64,000 bases of DNA from Hydrogenophilaceae bacterium (GTDB taxonomy: Bacteria > Pseudomonadota > Gammaproteobacteria > Burkholderiales > Thiobacillaceae): assembly GCA_024709485.1 (NCBI GenBank), contig JANJWO010000074.1, positions 41,385 through 105,384 of the forward strand, written 5' to 3'. Each line of letters opens with the position of its first letter. Position 1 is the first letter of the stretch. Under the pieces are notes generated by a model that had not been told where the DNA came from, searched no databases, and saw only the letters and a list, made by a program, of their open reading frames with translations. This document shows positions 46,086-52,937 of the stretch, piece after piece. The position numbers and the translations under genes are program-made.

Positions 46086-46693
46086 CTAGCCCACCCGCCC
46101 AACACAGAACGCAGCTCTCTTTTGAAGTTGGCGCCGAGCCGATTCAGCATCACCTTGCGCACCACGATGTTGATGCGCTTGGTATTGAACATCTGTGGAA
46201 TGTCGATGGTGTTCACGGCCTTGATCGGCAGCCTGCCCTTGCCTTCACGAATGAATACCGTGCGTCCCTTGTTCCCGATGAATGCACCCGGGATGATCTT
46301 CTTTCCACCGCTGCGCTTGATCTGGAAGTGCAGCTGGTTCAGCGTGCCGGCCTTCGCACGTTTCCTTGCCTGGCCCAGGGTGGTCTTGTTCTCGACGAAC
46401 GCGATGATGTTCATGGAGCGTCCCTTGGCTTTGCTGGTGGCCAGCAGTTCGGCCTGGAAGTGCAAGACCCCGCCCTTTGCGTAGGCCTTGCGCACCGCGA
46501 GGCGTTCTTTCGCCTTGGCCACCGTGAGCCTGAATTCCCGGCTTATCCCCCTGGCCATCTCAGTCTTGCCCTGGTCGATGGTTTTGTTCATCGAGCGAAC
46601 CAGCGCCTTGTCTCCGATTTCCTTGGGCAGCCGATCCATGCGGGCGGCGATGTCCGGGAAGTTTGTGCGGACGTTGATGGTGCTGTAGCTCAT
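46082..46693 (-). CDS. Minor tail protein Z-like (tail completion)
   Basis: A 203-residue basic protein of the prophage minor tail protein Z type (MSYSTINVRTNFPDIAARMDRLPKEIGDKALVRSMNKTIDQGKTEMARGIS pattern, with FIREGKGRLPIKAV near the end). It is placed before the terminase, away from the other tail genes, which is unusual. The longer frame upstream runs into the repeat region and is not real. Zinc or nuclease features are absent. Confidence 0.75.
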   Translation of the reverse strand: MSYSTINVRTNFPDIAARMDRLPKEIGDKALVRSMNKTIDQGKTEMARGISREFRLTVAKAKERLAVRKAYAKGGVLHFQAELLATSKAKGRSMNIIAFVENKTTLGQARKRAKAGTLNQLHFQIKRSGGKKIIPGAFIGNKGRTVFIREGKGRLPIKAVNTIDIPQMFNTKRINIVVRKVMLNRLGANFKRELRSVLGGWAR

Positions 46694-46963
46694 GCCTGCT
46701 TTCCCGAGGTTGGGAAGGTTAGGAGCAGGTTGGGAAGGCCGGAAGCCGCACTGGATGGCCTTCTTCCTAACCTTCCTAACCTTCCCAACGTGAAGTGTTG
46801 TGTGCGCGCGCGTACGCGCGCGGGTGTGTACGCGTGTGTGCGTGTGCGCGCGGGTGCGCACGTGTGAGGGAAAAGGTTAGGAAGGTTAGGAAGGTTAGGA
46901 ACTCGCCTCTCTCCCAAGGCTTGCAGGGTTCCCAACCTCTGCCCAACCTTCCCAACCTCGGGG
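46694..46963. other. Iteron-like repeats flanking an alternating purine-pyrimidine (Z-DNA-prone) tract; candidate replication origin
   Basis: This non-coding 270 bases holds (a) CCTTCCTAA repeats at 46764-46789; (b) an almost purely alternating pyrimidine-purine tract of CG/TG/AC steps at about 46797-46866; (c) the same repeats inverted, GGTTAGGAA times three, at 46875-46902; and (d) further GGTTGGGAA-type units at both edges. The inverted iterons could form a large stem. The region lies directly downstream of the primase-helicase gene. An origin role is inferred; I see no gene in it. Confidence 0.6.
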
Positions 46964-49183
46964 CTAGATCGGTATGCCATCGCCACCCTCCTCCGCCATA
47001 TCTGGCGAGCGAGACCCACCTACGTACCCGCTTTCGCGAGCCGGTGGGGTGTACCAGTAGCGGGTCATGCCGTTCCGCTTTTCGATGCGGCCGCAACCCA
47101 GTTTCCTCAGTGCAATGCCGATGCGGGTTTGCATGTCCCGCGTCAGCTTGCTGGCGTCCATCTTGAGCCCTTCCATGGCCGCCATCGCTGCCGAGAATGG
47201 CCTCGGCTCCATGGATGAGTCGTACCGATCGGCGTGGAACACCCAGTCGTGTAGCGCATCGACCAGGGATTCGCTCTGCTCGCGCTTGAGCTGCTCGGGG
47301 TCGAAGTACTTGCGCTGCTCCTCCCCGGTCGGGAAGAAGCGCTCGCCCTGTTCATACCGCACTAAGGCCTCGGCAAACAGTTGCTCACGCATGGAAGCAA
47401 GCCCGGCGAGGTTGATTTCGCCCACCTCAATAGGCCAGAAGCGCCGTCCGCCGGTCGGATCCTTGTTCCACTCCCATTCGTTCGTTGACCCAGAGAATAC
47501 GGTCTGTCGCGGCACCTTGATCTGGCGACGACCGTACACCGGGCGGTATTCATCGACCTGACGGGAGAGGAAGGATTTCTGCTTGAGCGACTCCGTGCGG
47601 GCCAGCGAGCCCAGTTCGGGGAACTCGTACAGCCACTTCCCCTGCAGCGCAGACATCGAGTCCTTGTTGTGCAGATCGATGTCGGTGTCGCCGAACCATT
47701 CGCCGCCCAGGATAGCAAGCGCGGACGATTTCCCACGCCCCTGGATGCCTTCCAGCACCAGGCAGTAGTCAAACTTGACGCCAGGTCGCATCACGCGCGC
47801 CACCATGCCGATCAACATCCAGGCCGCCACCCGTGTGCTGTATTCCGTGCGAGGGACGCCCAGGCAATCCTCCAGCCATGAATCGCAGCGGGGCGTGCCA
47901 TCCCATTTCAAGGTCCGCAGCCAATCGCGTACCGGGTGGAATGAATTCACCCTGGCCAGCACCTCAACGGCTTCGGCCACTGTCACGCTGGAAGGTGTGA
48001 AGTGGTAATGATGCGCCAACCACATGGCCGTGCGGCTGTCGTCGGTTCCTTCCCACTCGCCTTCAGCTCCGCCGGGGAACGGCGGCGACTTGCGCTTGAC
48101 GGTGCGCTGCGCAAACTCATCGAAGGCCACCACGCCCTTCCAGTGCTCATCGTTGAGCAGGATGTCGTACACGTTGGCCAGGCAGGACTTGAGTTCGCCG
48201 CGATCATAAATCAGCCGCCGGCGCCACTCTGGCGCATCATCCGGCACGCTACCCTTGCGAGGCTTCTTCTCCCCTGCCTGCGCAGCCTTGCGTAGGGGTT
48301 TGGGGGCTTTCCAGCCATTGGATATGGCCATCTTGAATAGCGTGGCACCGTTGATGCCGTCGCCCGGCTTAAAGCTCTTCCAGTGCTGCTCCACCTGCTT
48401 TCGGCCGGGATACTTCGAGGCCTTCGCCGACCACGAATCGAACACGTCGAACGCCCCGGTGCCAAGCTCCGAGCAGATGGCCATGCCGATGTGTATCCAC
48501 TCCTCATAACCGCAGTTTGGAGAAATGTACGCCAGCGCGCTCTCCACCTTCGCCCGCCCTTCCAGTTCCGGCGGCGGCGCAGTTGAGGTCTTGCCGTCCT
48601 CGCGCTTCTTGGCGTTAGACACCGTCGCCCACAAGCGCTTGAGCGCCTTGGGCGGGATCTCGTTGACCGTCTCCGGCGTGCCGGGGTAGCGACGGCCCGT
48701 AAAGGTGAAATACTGCCGGCCGCAAAAGACCTCCACGCCCACTTCGTTGGACTTGAACGTCTCCGTTTCGCCGCTGCAGATGATGTGCACGCCCTTGCCA
48801 CTGGGCGAAAACTCCGTGTAGCTGGCGCATGCCGCGATGATGTTCTGTCCGCGCTCGGAAATCTCGCCCGTATCGGCATCGATCATGCCGTCCAGGTCCA
48901 CACCGATCAGACCGTCGCCAGGAAGGAAAGCGAAGCCCACGCCCGTCCACTTGCCGGCAGATTTTTCAAACGCCTGGCGGGCGAGATCGAGCGTGACCAG
49001 GTGGGCGCGGTCGGCATCATCCCCCTGCGTGCCAACGCGGCGCTTACCCGTGGTGTAGTACGGCACCTTGCGCGGCTTCTTCTCGCCTTCTTTCTGCTCG
49101 AAGCGCCACACCAGCCATTGCTGGCGTTCCGCCAGCGTGGGCGGAATCGCTTCGAACACAACGCTCCCCTGCTCAGCGCTCAT
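46964..49183 (-). CDS. Primase-helicase (PrimPol plus VirE-type helicase)
   Basis: A 739-residue replication protein. The N-terminal 300 residues are of the primase/polymerase type (YYTTGKRRVGTQGDDADRAHLV, GVGFAFLPGDGLIGVDLDGMID with metal-binding Asp residues, ASYTEFSPSGKGVHIICSG). A middle part with PNCGYEEWIHIGMAICSEL links to the C-terminal helicase of the virulence-associated E type, Walker A GIQGRGKSSALA and PETVFSGSTNEWEWNKDPTGGRRFWP-like core. It should open the origin and prime phage DNA synthesis. Its start overlaps the small gene upstream by 11 bases. Confidence 0.9.
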   Translation of the reverse strand: MSAEQGSVVFEAIPPTLAERQQWLVWRFEQKEGEKKPRKVPYYTTGKRRVGTQGDDADRAHLVTLDLARQAFEKSAGKWTGVGFAFLPGDGLIGVDLDGMIDADTGEISERGQNIIAACASYTEFSPSGKGVHIICSGETETFKSNEVGVEVFCGRQYFTFTGRRYPGTPETVNEIPPKALKRLWATVSNAKKREDGKTSTAPPPELEGRAKVESALAYISPNCGYEEWIHIGMAICSELGTGAFDVFDSWSAKASKYPGRKQVEQHWKSFKPGDGINGATLFKMAISNGWKAPKPLRKAAQAGEKKPRKGSVPDDAPEWRRRLIYDRGELKSCLANVYDILLNDEHWKGVVAFDEFAQRTVKRKSPPFPGGAEGEWEGTDDSRTAMWLAHHYHFTPSSVTVAEAVEVLARVNSFHPVRDWLRTLKWDGTPRCDSWLEDCLGVPRTEYSTRVAAWMLIGMVARVMRPGVKFDYCLVLEGIQGRGKSSALAILGGEWFGDTDIDLHNKDSMSALQGKWLYEFPELGSLARTESLKQKSFLSRQVDEYRPVYGRRQIKVPRQTVFSGSTNEWEWNKDPTGGRRFWPIEVGEINLAGLASMREQLFAEALVRYEQGERFFPTGEEQRKYFDPEQLKREQSESLVDALHDWVFHADRYDSSMEPRPFSAAMAAMEGLKMDASKLTRDMQTRIGIALRKLGCGRIEKRNGMTRYWYTPPARESGYVGGSRSPDMAEEGGDGIPI

Positions 49184-49394
49184 GCCGCTTTTGTCCCCTG
49201 TTCAAAATCACGTGCGCCGGCTTATCGATCACCGGCACCACGCCACCCTCTGTTTTCTTTCCCACGCTGCTGCCGTTTTCCTCGGCATACAGCAGCTTTA
49301 CACCCGGCCCGAACTCAGCGCGCAGTTCCTCGACGATCTGCGCTGCGAACGGAAACATCTCCCGGTTCTTCCTGGCCTGTTCTTCCCTGCTCAT
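49173..49394 (-). CDS. Small hypothetical phage protein
   Basis: A 73-residue protein (MSREEQARKNREMFPFAAQIVEELRAEFGPGVKLLYAEENG). It is alpha-beta and rich in charged residues, and small proteins of this kind sit next to primase genes in several phages. Its end overlaps the primase start by 11 bases. Function unknown. Confidence 0.6.
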   Translation of the reverse strand: MSREEQARKNREMFPFAAQIVEELRAEFGPGVKLLYAEENGSSVGKKTEGGVVPVIDKPAHVILNRGQKRHER

Positions 49395-49524
49395 CCCCGC
49401 CCCCGATCATTTTTTTCAGTGTCTCGAAGTACAGCGTTCCCAACTGCGGCGTCGGCCTGCGGCTCATGGCATGGCTCAGCGCCACCGCCTGGCGATATGG
49501 CTGGCTTGCACACGCGGCAGGCAT
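49315..49524 (-). CDS. Small hypothetical phage protein
   Basis: A 69-residue frame; the unique N-terminal part is ASQPYRQAVALSHAMSRRPTP and TLYFETLKKMIG, a plausible helical core. The C-terminal third overlaps the next gene in another frame and looks random. GGAG-like bases precede the start. Function unknown; the real product may be shorter in its conserved part. Confidence 0.45.
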   Translation of the reverse strand: MPAACASQPYRQAVALSHAMSRRPTPQLGTLYFETLKKMIGGGDEQGRTGQEEPGDVSVRSADRRGTAR

Positions 49525-49528
49525 GGCA

Positions 49529-50023
49529 TCAGGCCTCAGGCTCCGCCATGCCTTTCAGCACATCCAGCATGGACAGGCCCTTTTCAAAGTCGGCGATCAG
49601 CTCCATGCGCACCCTGGCCACCTCATCGAGGGTTACCTTCTTGTCCGCCAGGGCATCGCGTACGGCCTCGATCGTCTTGGCAACATCGGCCTGCCACTCC
49701 GCCCACGAATCGAGCAGGTCCATGTCCGCGGCGAATTCAAGCGTTGGCAGCGGCACGCAGGCCTCGCCAAGATCAGCCGCCAGTTGATACAGAATGCGGT
49801 GGTCATCGGTGGCCAGCATCACCTTGCGCGCCTCGCGCACCGTCAAGTGCGCAAACTGTTCGGACGGGTTGGCTTTGTTCTGCAGCGTCGAGGCCGGCAT
49901 GTCCACCACTGGCGCCAGGCCTAGCACGCCCCGCTTTCCCGTCTTCGGGTTCACGTAACCGTGCACCGTCTCGTAGATAGACCGGTCGAGCGGATCGACC
50001 AGCAGATCGTCATTGCCATTCAT
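49529..50023 (-). CDS. Phage regulatory CII-like protein (CP76 type)
   Basis: A 164-residue protein with the CP76/CII-type pattern: IYETVHGYVNPKTGKRGVLGLAPVVDMPASTLQNKANPSEQFAHLTVREARKVMLATDDHRILYQLA, then a helical C terminus. Proteins of this kind regulate the lysis-lysogeny choice or early replication genes. It is second in the leftward operon, beyond two hairpin terminators after the cro-like gene, as cII is in lambda. Confidence 0.75.
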   Translation of the reverse strand: MNGNDDLLVDPLDRSIYETVHGYVNPKTGKRGVLGLAPVVDMPASTLQNKANPSEQFAHLTVREARKVMLATDDHRILYQLAADLGEACVPLPTLEFAADMDLLDSWAEWQADVAKTIEAVRDALADKKVTLDEVARVRMELIADFEKGLSMLDVLKGMAEPEA

Positions 50024-50104
50024 GGCGAATCCCCTTTGCTTTCACCGAGCGCAGGCCCGGCTTTTGAACAACACTGAATCACGCTCGCAGCTGCGCGCGT
50101 GTGG

Positions 50105-50140
50105 AATAAAGGAAGCCCCGCGTGCGAAACGACGGGGAGC
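50105..50140 (-). terminator. Second hairpin downstream of the cro-like gene
   Basis: On the minus strand CCCCGTCG, a short loop and CGCGGGG are followed by CTTCCTTTATT. It is a weaker intrinsic terminator than the one before it and also lies between the cro-like and cII-like genes. Confidence 0.55.
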
Positions 50141-50208
50141 CCAGAATCGGGCTTGAGAGCATGGGAGGAGACGATGGGCAGACGACATGGGCCTGCCAGC
50201 CTTGGAAT

Positions 50209-50234
50209 AAAAAAGCCCACGGAAGCGTGCGGGC
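50209..50234 (-). terminator. Terminator after the cro-like gene (tR1-like position)
   Basis: On the minus strand GCCCGCAC, a short loop and GTGGGC are followed by TTTTTT. It stands between cro-like and cII-like genes, where lambda has tR1, so lytic transcription probably needs an antiterminator or read-through. I cannot identify the antiterminator. Confidence 0.65.
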
Positions 50235-50282
50235 AAATCCGCGATGCGGGCGCGGACAGGGAGGAAACTTTTGTGCAGACGA

Positions 50283-50510
50283 TCACGCGGCCGCTCCGTG
50301 TTTGCAGCGCAGAACTGACCAGTCCACGTCAGGCCGCAGCGCCTCGCAACGCACCTTGCCATCCGTCGCGCGCTCGATCGCCGGGCAGTGCTCGGCAGGC
50401 ACGTTGCCGCGTCTCACCCAGTTGTTCACAACCTGGGGAACCACGCCTATTTTCCGGGCCAAGGCTGCTTGTCCGCCGGCGATGTCGATTGCATTGTTCA
50501 GGCTATCCAT
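50283..50510 (-). CDS. Cro/YdaS-like DNA-binding regulator
   Basis: A 75-residue protein with the YdaS/Cro pattern MDSLNNAIDIAGGQAALARKIGVVPQVVNNWVRRGNVPAEHCPAIERATDG, a helix-turn-helix with a Glu-rich third helix. It is the first gene of the leftward lytic operon. The promoter -10 box ends only six bases before its ATG, so its mRNA is probably leaderless. It should oppose the divergent repressor-like gene at the shared operators. Confidence 0.85.
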   Translation of the reverse strand: MDSLNNAIDIAGGQAALARKIGVVPQVVNNWVRRGNVPAEHCPAIERATDGKVRCEALRPDVDWSVLRCKHGAAA

Positions 50511-50516
50511 GCCGCC

Positions 50517-50551
50517 ATTATCCCCACGTGTTGATAATTGTCAACACGTGG
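50517..50551 (-). promoter_or_regulatory. Leftward lytic promoter covered by a 28-base operator
   Basis: On the minus strand a consensus -35 TTGACA (50539-50544) and -10 GATAAT (50517-50522) are 16 bases apart. The inverted repeat CCACGTGTTGA / TCAACACGTGG (50524-50551, 6-base centre) covers the spacer and the -35 box. The CAACACGTG half-site recurs in the early promoter at 51724. Confidence 0.85.
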
Positions 50552-50574
50552 TGTTTGGGCCTGTAAACATTTGT

Positions 50575-50589
50575 TGTAATTTGATTACA
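50575..50589 (+). promoter_or_regulatory. Small palindrome at the repressor start, possible second operator
   Basis: TGTAAT-TTG-ATTACA overlaps the first base of the repressor-like gene. TGTAAT could also be a weak -10 box for that gene, which would make its transcript nearly leaderless; no Shine-Dalgarno is seen. Confidence 0.5.
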
Positions 50590-50996
50590 TGGCCATCGGA
50601 AAACGCATAGAAGAACGCCTTGCAGAGCTGGGGTGGGAGAGGTCCGACCTGCTCAAGCGGGTTGACGAACTCACCAAAGGGAAAAAAATTCTTACCCCGC
50701 AGGCGCTATCGAACCTGATCCTCAGGGACAGCAAGCGTTCGGAATGGGATGACGTCATCGCCGAAGCGCTTGGCATCGGTGTACTCGATCTTGTTTACGG
50801 GCAAAAACACATGTACCCGGCGGCCGGGAATGTTGTTCCTTTGTCAGCGAGCGAGCCGGGAAAATTGCAAGGCCCTATTGGCGAGCTGGTTGCAATCGCC
50901 GAGACCATGAACGAACGCGGGATCTATGAATTGATCGGGCAGGCCAGATTGCTAGCTGGCATGCATCCGAAGGCTAAACCAAACCATGCCAGCTAA
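50589..50996 (+). CDS. Repressor-like helix-turn-helix protein
   Basis: A 135-residue protein with an N-terminal helix-turn-helix of the XRE type (MAIGKRIEERLAELGWERSDLLKRV, then LTPQALSNLILRDSKRSEWDDVIAEALGI). It lacks the C-terminal LexA-like peptidase seen in lambda CI, so RecA-driven self-cleavage is unlikely; induction may use another route. It is divergent from the cro-like gene across the operator region, the place of the prophage repressor. The C-terminal helices probably dimerise. Confidence 0.8.
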   Translation: MAIGKRIEERLAELGWERSDLLKRVDELTKGKKILTPQALSNLILRDSKRSEWDDVIAEALGIGVLDLVYGQKHMYPAAGNVVPLSASEPGKLQGPIGELVAIAETMNERGIYELIGQARLLAGMHPKAKPNHAS

Positions 50997-51081
50997 TTCT
51001 CTTTCCGGACCTGCCGCGCATGGCGAGGCTAGCACCACAGAAAACCAGCAATCAATATAACGAAAGACATAGGGAGGAGAC

Positions 51082-51402
51082 TTGAGTAAAGGCCCCAACG
51101 AAAAATACTGCCAGGAGTGCGGCGAGATCATCAACGCCAAGGCAGAAATCTGCCCAAAATGCGGCGTGCGACAAGCCACCATGCCCGGCCAGGCATCAGG
51201 CATCCCAGGGCATCGGCGCTGCACCGCCTGCGGCTACCAAGGGCAAATGAGAACCTGGCTGCGCAACTACAACGGTCCCCAATTCCTCGCCATCCTGCTG
51301 CTGTTGTTCTACATCCTGCCCGGCATCATCTTCATCGCCTGGGGATGGGGAAAATATAAATGCCCAAACTGCGGTAAGGTTGGGGAGAACACCCCAGCAT
51401 GA
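51082..51402 (+). CDS. Zinc-ribbon membrane protein, candidate lysogenic-conversion gene
   Basis: A 106-residue protein starting at TTG after a strong GGGAGGAG site. It carries an N-terminal zinc ribbon (CQECGEIINAKAEICPKCG), a second Cys pair (CTACGYQG), a membrane helix (FLAILLLLFYILPGIIFIAWGWG) and a last CPNCG. It lies downstream of the repressor and is probably expressed in the lysogen. Its function is unknown; zinc-ribbon membrane proteins of this sort occur in bacteria outside phages. Confidence 0.7.
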   Translation: MSKGPNEKYCQECGEIINAKAEICPKCGVRQATMPGQASGIPGHRRCTACGYQGQMRTWLRNYNGPQFLAILLLLFYILPGIIFIAWGWGKYKCPNCGKVGENTPA

Positions 51403-51674
51403 AGCGCTTGGCCGCCACCCTCCTGGCCATACTGCTCACAGCCTGCGCCGGCACACCCTTCGAGTGGGACAACGCGCGGCAGATCAAGACCGGCATGACC
51501 GAACAAGAAGTAACCGCCCTCCTGGGACAGCCTTACATGGTGAAAAGCCAAGGGCAAACTCTCACCTGGGTATGGAGTTATGCAGACACGTTCTCTGGCG
51601 CCAGATCTGTCGCCATCGTGTTCAAAGACGGCAAGGTAACCGAGCCGCCCCCGATTCCCGCCTCGTTCAAATAA
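51399..51674 (+). CDS. BamE/SmpA-like lipoprotein, candidate lysogenic-conversion gene
   Basis: A 91-residue lipoprotein: signal MKRLAATLLAILLTAC with lipobox LTAC, then a BamE/OmlA-like fold (IKTGMTEQEVTALLGQPYMVKSQGQTLTWVWSYA). Its ATG overlaps the stop of the zinc-ribbon gene. In the host, BamE-type proteins support outer-membrane assembly. In a lysogen it could alter the cell surface or block superinfection; that is inference. Confidence 0.8.
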   Translation: MKRLAATLLAILLTACAGTPFEWDNARQIKTGMTEQEVTALLGQPYMVKSQGQTLTWVWSYADTFSGARSVAIVFKDGKVTEPPPIPASFK

Positions 51675-51683
51675 ACCATCTAT

Positions 51684-51703
51684 GGCCCATGAGGGCCTTT
51701 CTC
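51684..51703 (+). terminator. Weak terminator closing the repressor operon
   Basis: GGCCC-ATGA-GGGCC-TTTCT forms a short hairpin with a brief T-run after the lipoprotein gene, before the early promoter. Confidence 0.5.
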
Positions 51704-51723
51704 GCTCCAAAAATCCCCACTTG

Positions 51724-51752
51724 TTGACAAGTTAAAACAACACGTGTTTAAT
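51724..51752 (+). promoter_or_regulatory. Rightward promoter with overlapping operator half-site
   Basis: A consensus -35 TTGACA (51724-51729) and -10 TTTAAT (51747-51752) with a 17-base spacer. The palindrome AACACGTGTT (51739-51748) overlaps the -10 box. It shares CAACACGTG with the cro-like promoter, so the same repressor should silence both. It drives the chain of small genes, parB-like gene and probably the DGR. Confidence 0.85.
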
Positions 51753-51778
51753 GGCCCCGTCTTCACCACGGAGCCAGC

Positions 51779-51967
51779 ATGAAAAAGCCCTCCCCACCGC
51801 CGCCCACCGAAGCTGACATGCGCGCCCGCTATGCGCGCACCGGCCTTTACCGCATGGGCATTCCTTTCGAGCGCGCGATGGAGTGCCAGTCCGTGCGCAT
51901 TGTCGTGGGCGCCGCCGCCGTGCCGGGCCGCGCCATTCAGCAACCCAGCCAGCAGGAGGCAGCGTGA
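51779..51967 (+). CDS. Small early protein 1
   Basis: A 62-residue protein with GGAG just before its ATG; first gene after the rightward promoter. The sequence (TEADMRARYARTGLYRMGIPFERAMECQSVRIVVGAAA) has a helical first half. Its stop overlaps the next gene's GTG. Function unknown. Confidence 0.6.
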   Translation: MKKPSPPPPTEADMRARYARTGLYRMGIPFERAMECQSVRIVVGAAAVPGRAIQQPSQQEAA

Positions 51968-52194
51968 CACCCAGCACCAAGCCGGTTACCCGGCTCACAT
52001 CAGCGTACGTTCGCGACAAAGGGCTGCGGCCTTTGGTCGCCACCATCAGCGGTTCGGTCTTGATCCTGCGCGCCAAGGGATTGCGCCGCGAGGAGACCAT
52101 CGACCTGGCCGCCTGTTTCGACATCGCAGTCAAAGGGCGCATTGCCAGGGAGCGTGCGGACAGAGCGAAAAAACGCAAGGGAGGCAAAGCATGA
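51964..52194 (+). CDS. Small early protein 2
   Basis: A 76-residue protein whose GTG start overlaps the preceding stop (GTGA). It reads VTRLTSAYVRDKGLRPLVATISGSVLILRAKGLRREETIDLAACFDIAVKGRIARERAD with a basic tail (KKRKGGKA). The fold looks alpha-beta. A similar small protein is common in phage early operons; role unknown. Confidence 0.65.
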   Translation: MTPSTKPVTRLTSAYVRDKGLRPLVATISGSVLILRAKGLRREETIDLAACFDIAVKGRIARERADRAKKRKGGKA

Positions 52195-52424
52195 GACTCG
52201 AAACGGTTTACCAGTGCAGCCGCTGCGGGGCGATCCACGAGCACGAAGACGACGCAGGAAGCTGCTGCCGGCCTGACGTCACCGAAGGCTATCAGTGCTC
52301 GGAGTGCGACGAATTCCACACCACCGAAACCGACGCCCTCAACTGCTGCCGTGACGAAGATACGCCGCCCATCATTTCGCCGCGCGACCTTGAGCGCGCC
52401 GGCCAGCTGAGGATGATCCCATGA
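52191..52424 (+). CDS. Small double zinc-ribbon-like early protein
   Basis: A 77-residue protein with Cys pairs CSRCGAIHEHEDDAGSCC and CSECDEFHTTETDALNCC, each followed by an acidic stretch: two copies of a treble-clef-like unit that would bind zinc. Its ATG overlaps the stop of the gene before it. Role unknown. Confidence 0.65.
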   Translation: MRLETVYQCSRCGAIHEHEDDAGSCCRPDVTEGYQCSECDEFHTTETDALNCCRDEDTPPIISPRDLERAGQLRMIP

Positions 52425-52603
52425 TCAACACCATCACCCTCCCCGACGAAGCCACCGTGCTAGAAGCCGCCAGGCAGGCTGCTGCCAGCCACCTGCACCT
52501 GGTCATCGACCGCGACGGCCAGACCAAGCTCACCCCCATCCTGGCGCCCGGCATGCAGAAGATTGCCGTCCACGCCAAGCAGGCCGGAAAGGTGGCTGCA
52601 TGA
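52421..52603 (+). CDS. Small early protein 4
   Basis: A 60-residue protein (MINTITLPDEATVLEAARQAAASHLHLVIDRDGQTKLTPIL) that overlaps both neighbours through ATGA junctions. The LVIDRDGQTKL stretch is a beta hairpin-like pattern. Function unknown. Confidence 0.6.
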   Translation: MINTITLPDEATVLEAARQAAASHLHLVIDRDGQTKLTPILAPGMQKIAVHAKQAGKVAA

Positions 52604-52755
52604 GCGAAACCGGAATCGAAGAAGAAAACACCCCCCCGCCCAAGTGGCTGGAGCGCCTCGCCATCATCGGCGGCACGGTGACAGTGTCCGCGCTGGCACT
52701 CGTGTTCTACGGCTTTTGCGCGGCCTATGTCGCGCTGAACGGAGCGCCCCTATGA
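52600..52755 (+). CDS. Tiny single-span membrane protein
   Basis: A 51-residue frame (start MSETGIEEENTPPPKWLERL) with one membrane helix (IIGGTVTVSALALVFYGFCAAYVAL). Both ends overlap their neighbours by ATGA, which supports translation. Orientation is likely N-in. Function unknown. Confidence 0.6.
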   Translation: MSETGIEEENTPPPKWLERLAIIGGTVTVSALALVFYGFCAAYVALNGAPL

Positions 52756-52937
52756 GCGGCGCCTACACCATTACCCGCGCCCAGCTCGAAGGCCTGGCGC
52801 AACTCATCACCACCCTGGACGACGGCGAGGCACCTGCGGATATCCGCATCGAAGCCGCCAGCCAGGCCCACAACATCGTCGCCGAGGTGCTGGGCTGCGA
52901 CGCGAATCTTATCTACCCACAGGAGGACGCAGCATGA
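52752..52937 (+). CDS. Small early protein 6
   Basis: A 61-residue protein (MSGAYTITRAQLEGLAQLITTLDDGEAPADIRIEAASQAHNIVAEVLG) with mostly helical pattern. It overlaps the tiny membrane gene and the ParB-like gene by 4 bases each. Function unknown. Confidence 0.6.
   Translation: MSGAYTITRAQLEGLAQLITTLDDGEAPADIRIEAASQAHNIVAEVLGCDANLIYPQEDAA

Noticed and set aside
46797-46866. CRISPR-like repeats near the Z-DNA-prone tract
   Set aside because: The repeats are short iterons without spacers of constant length, and no cas genes are present.
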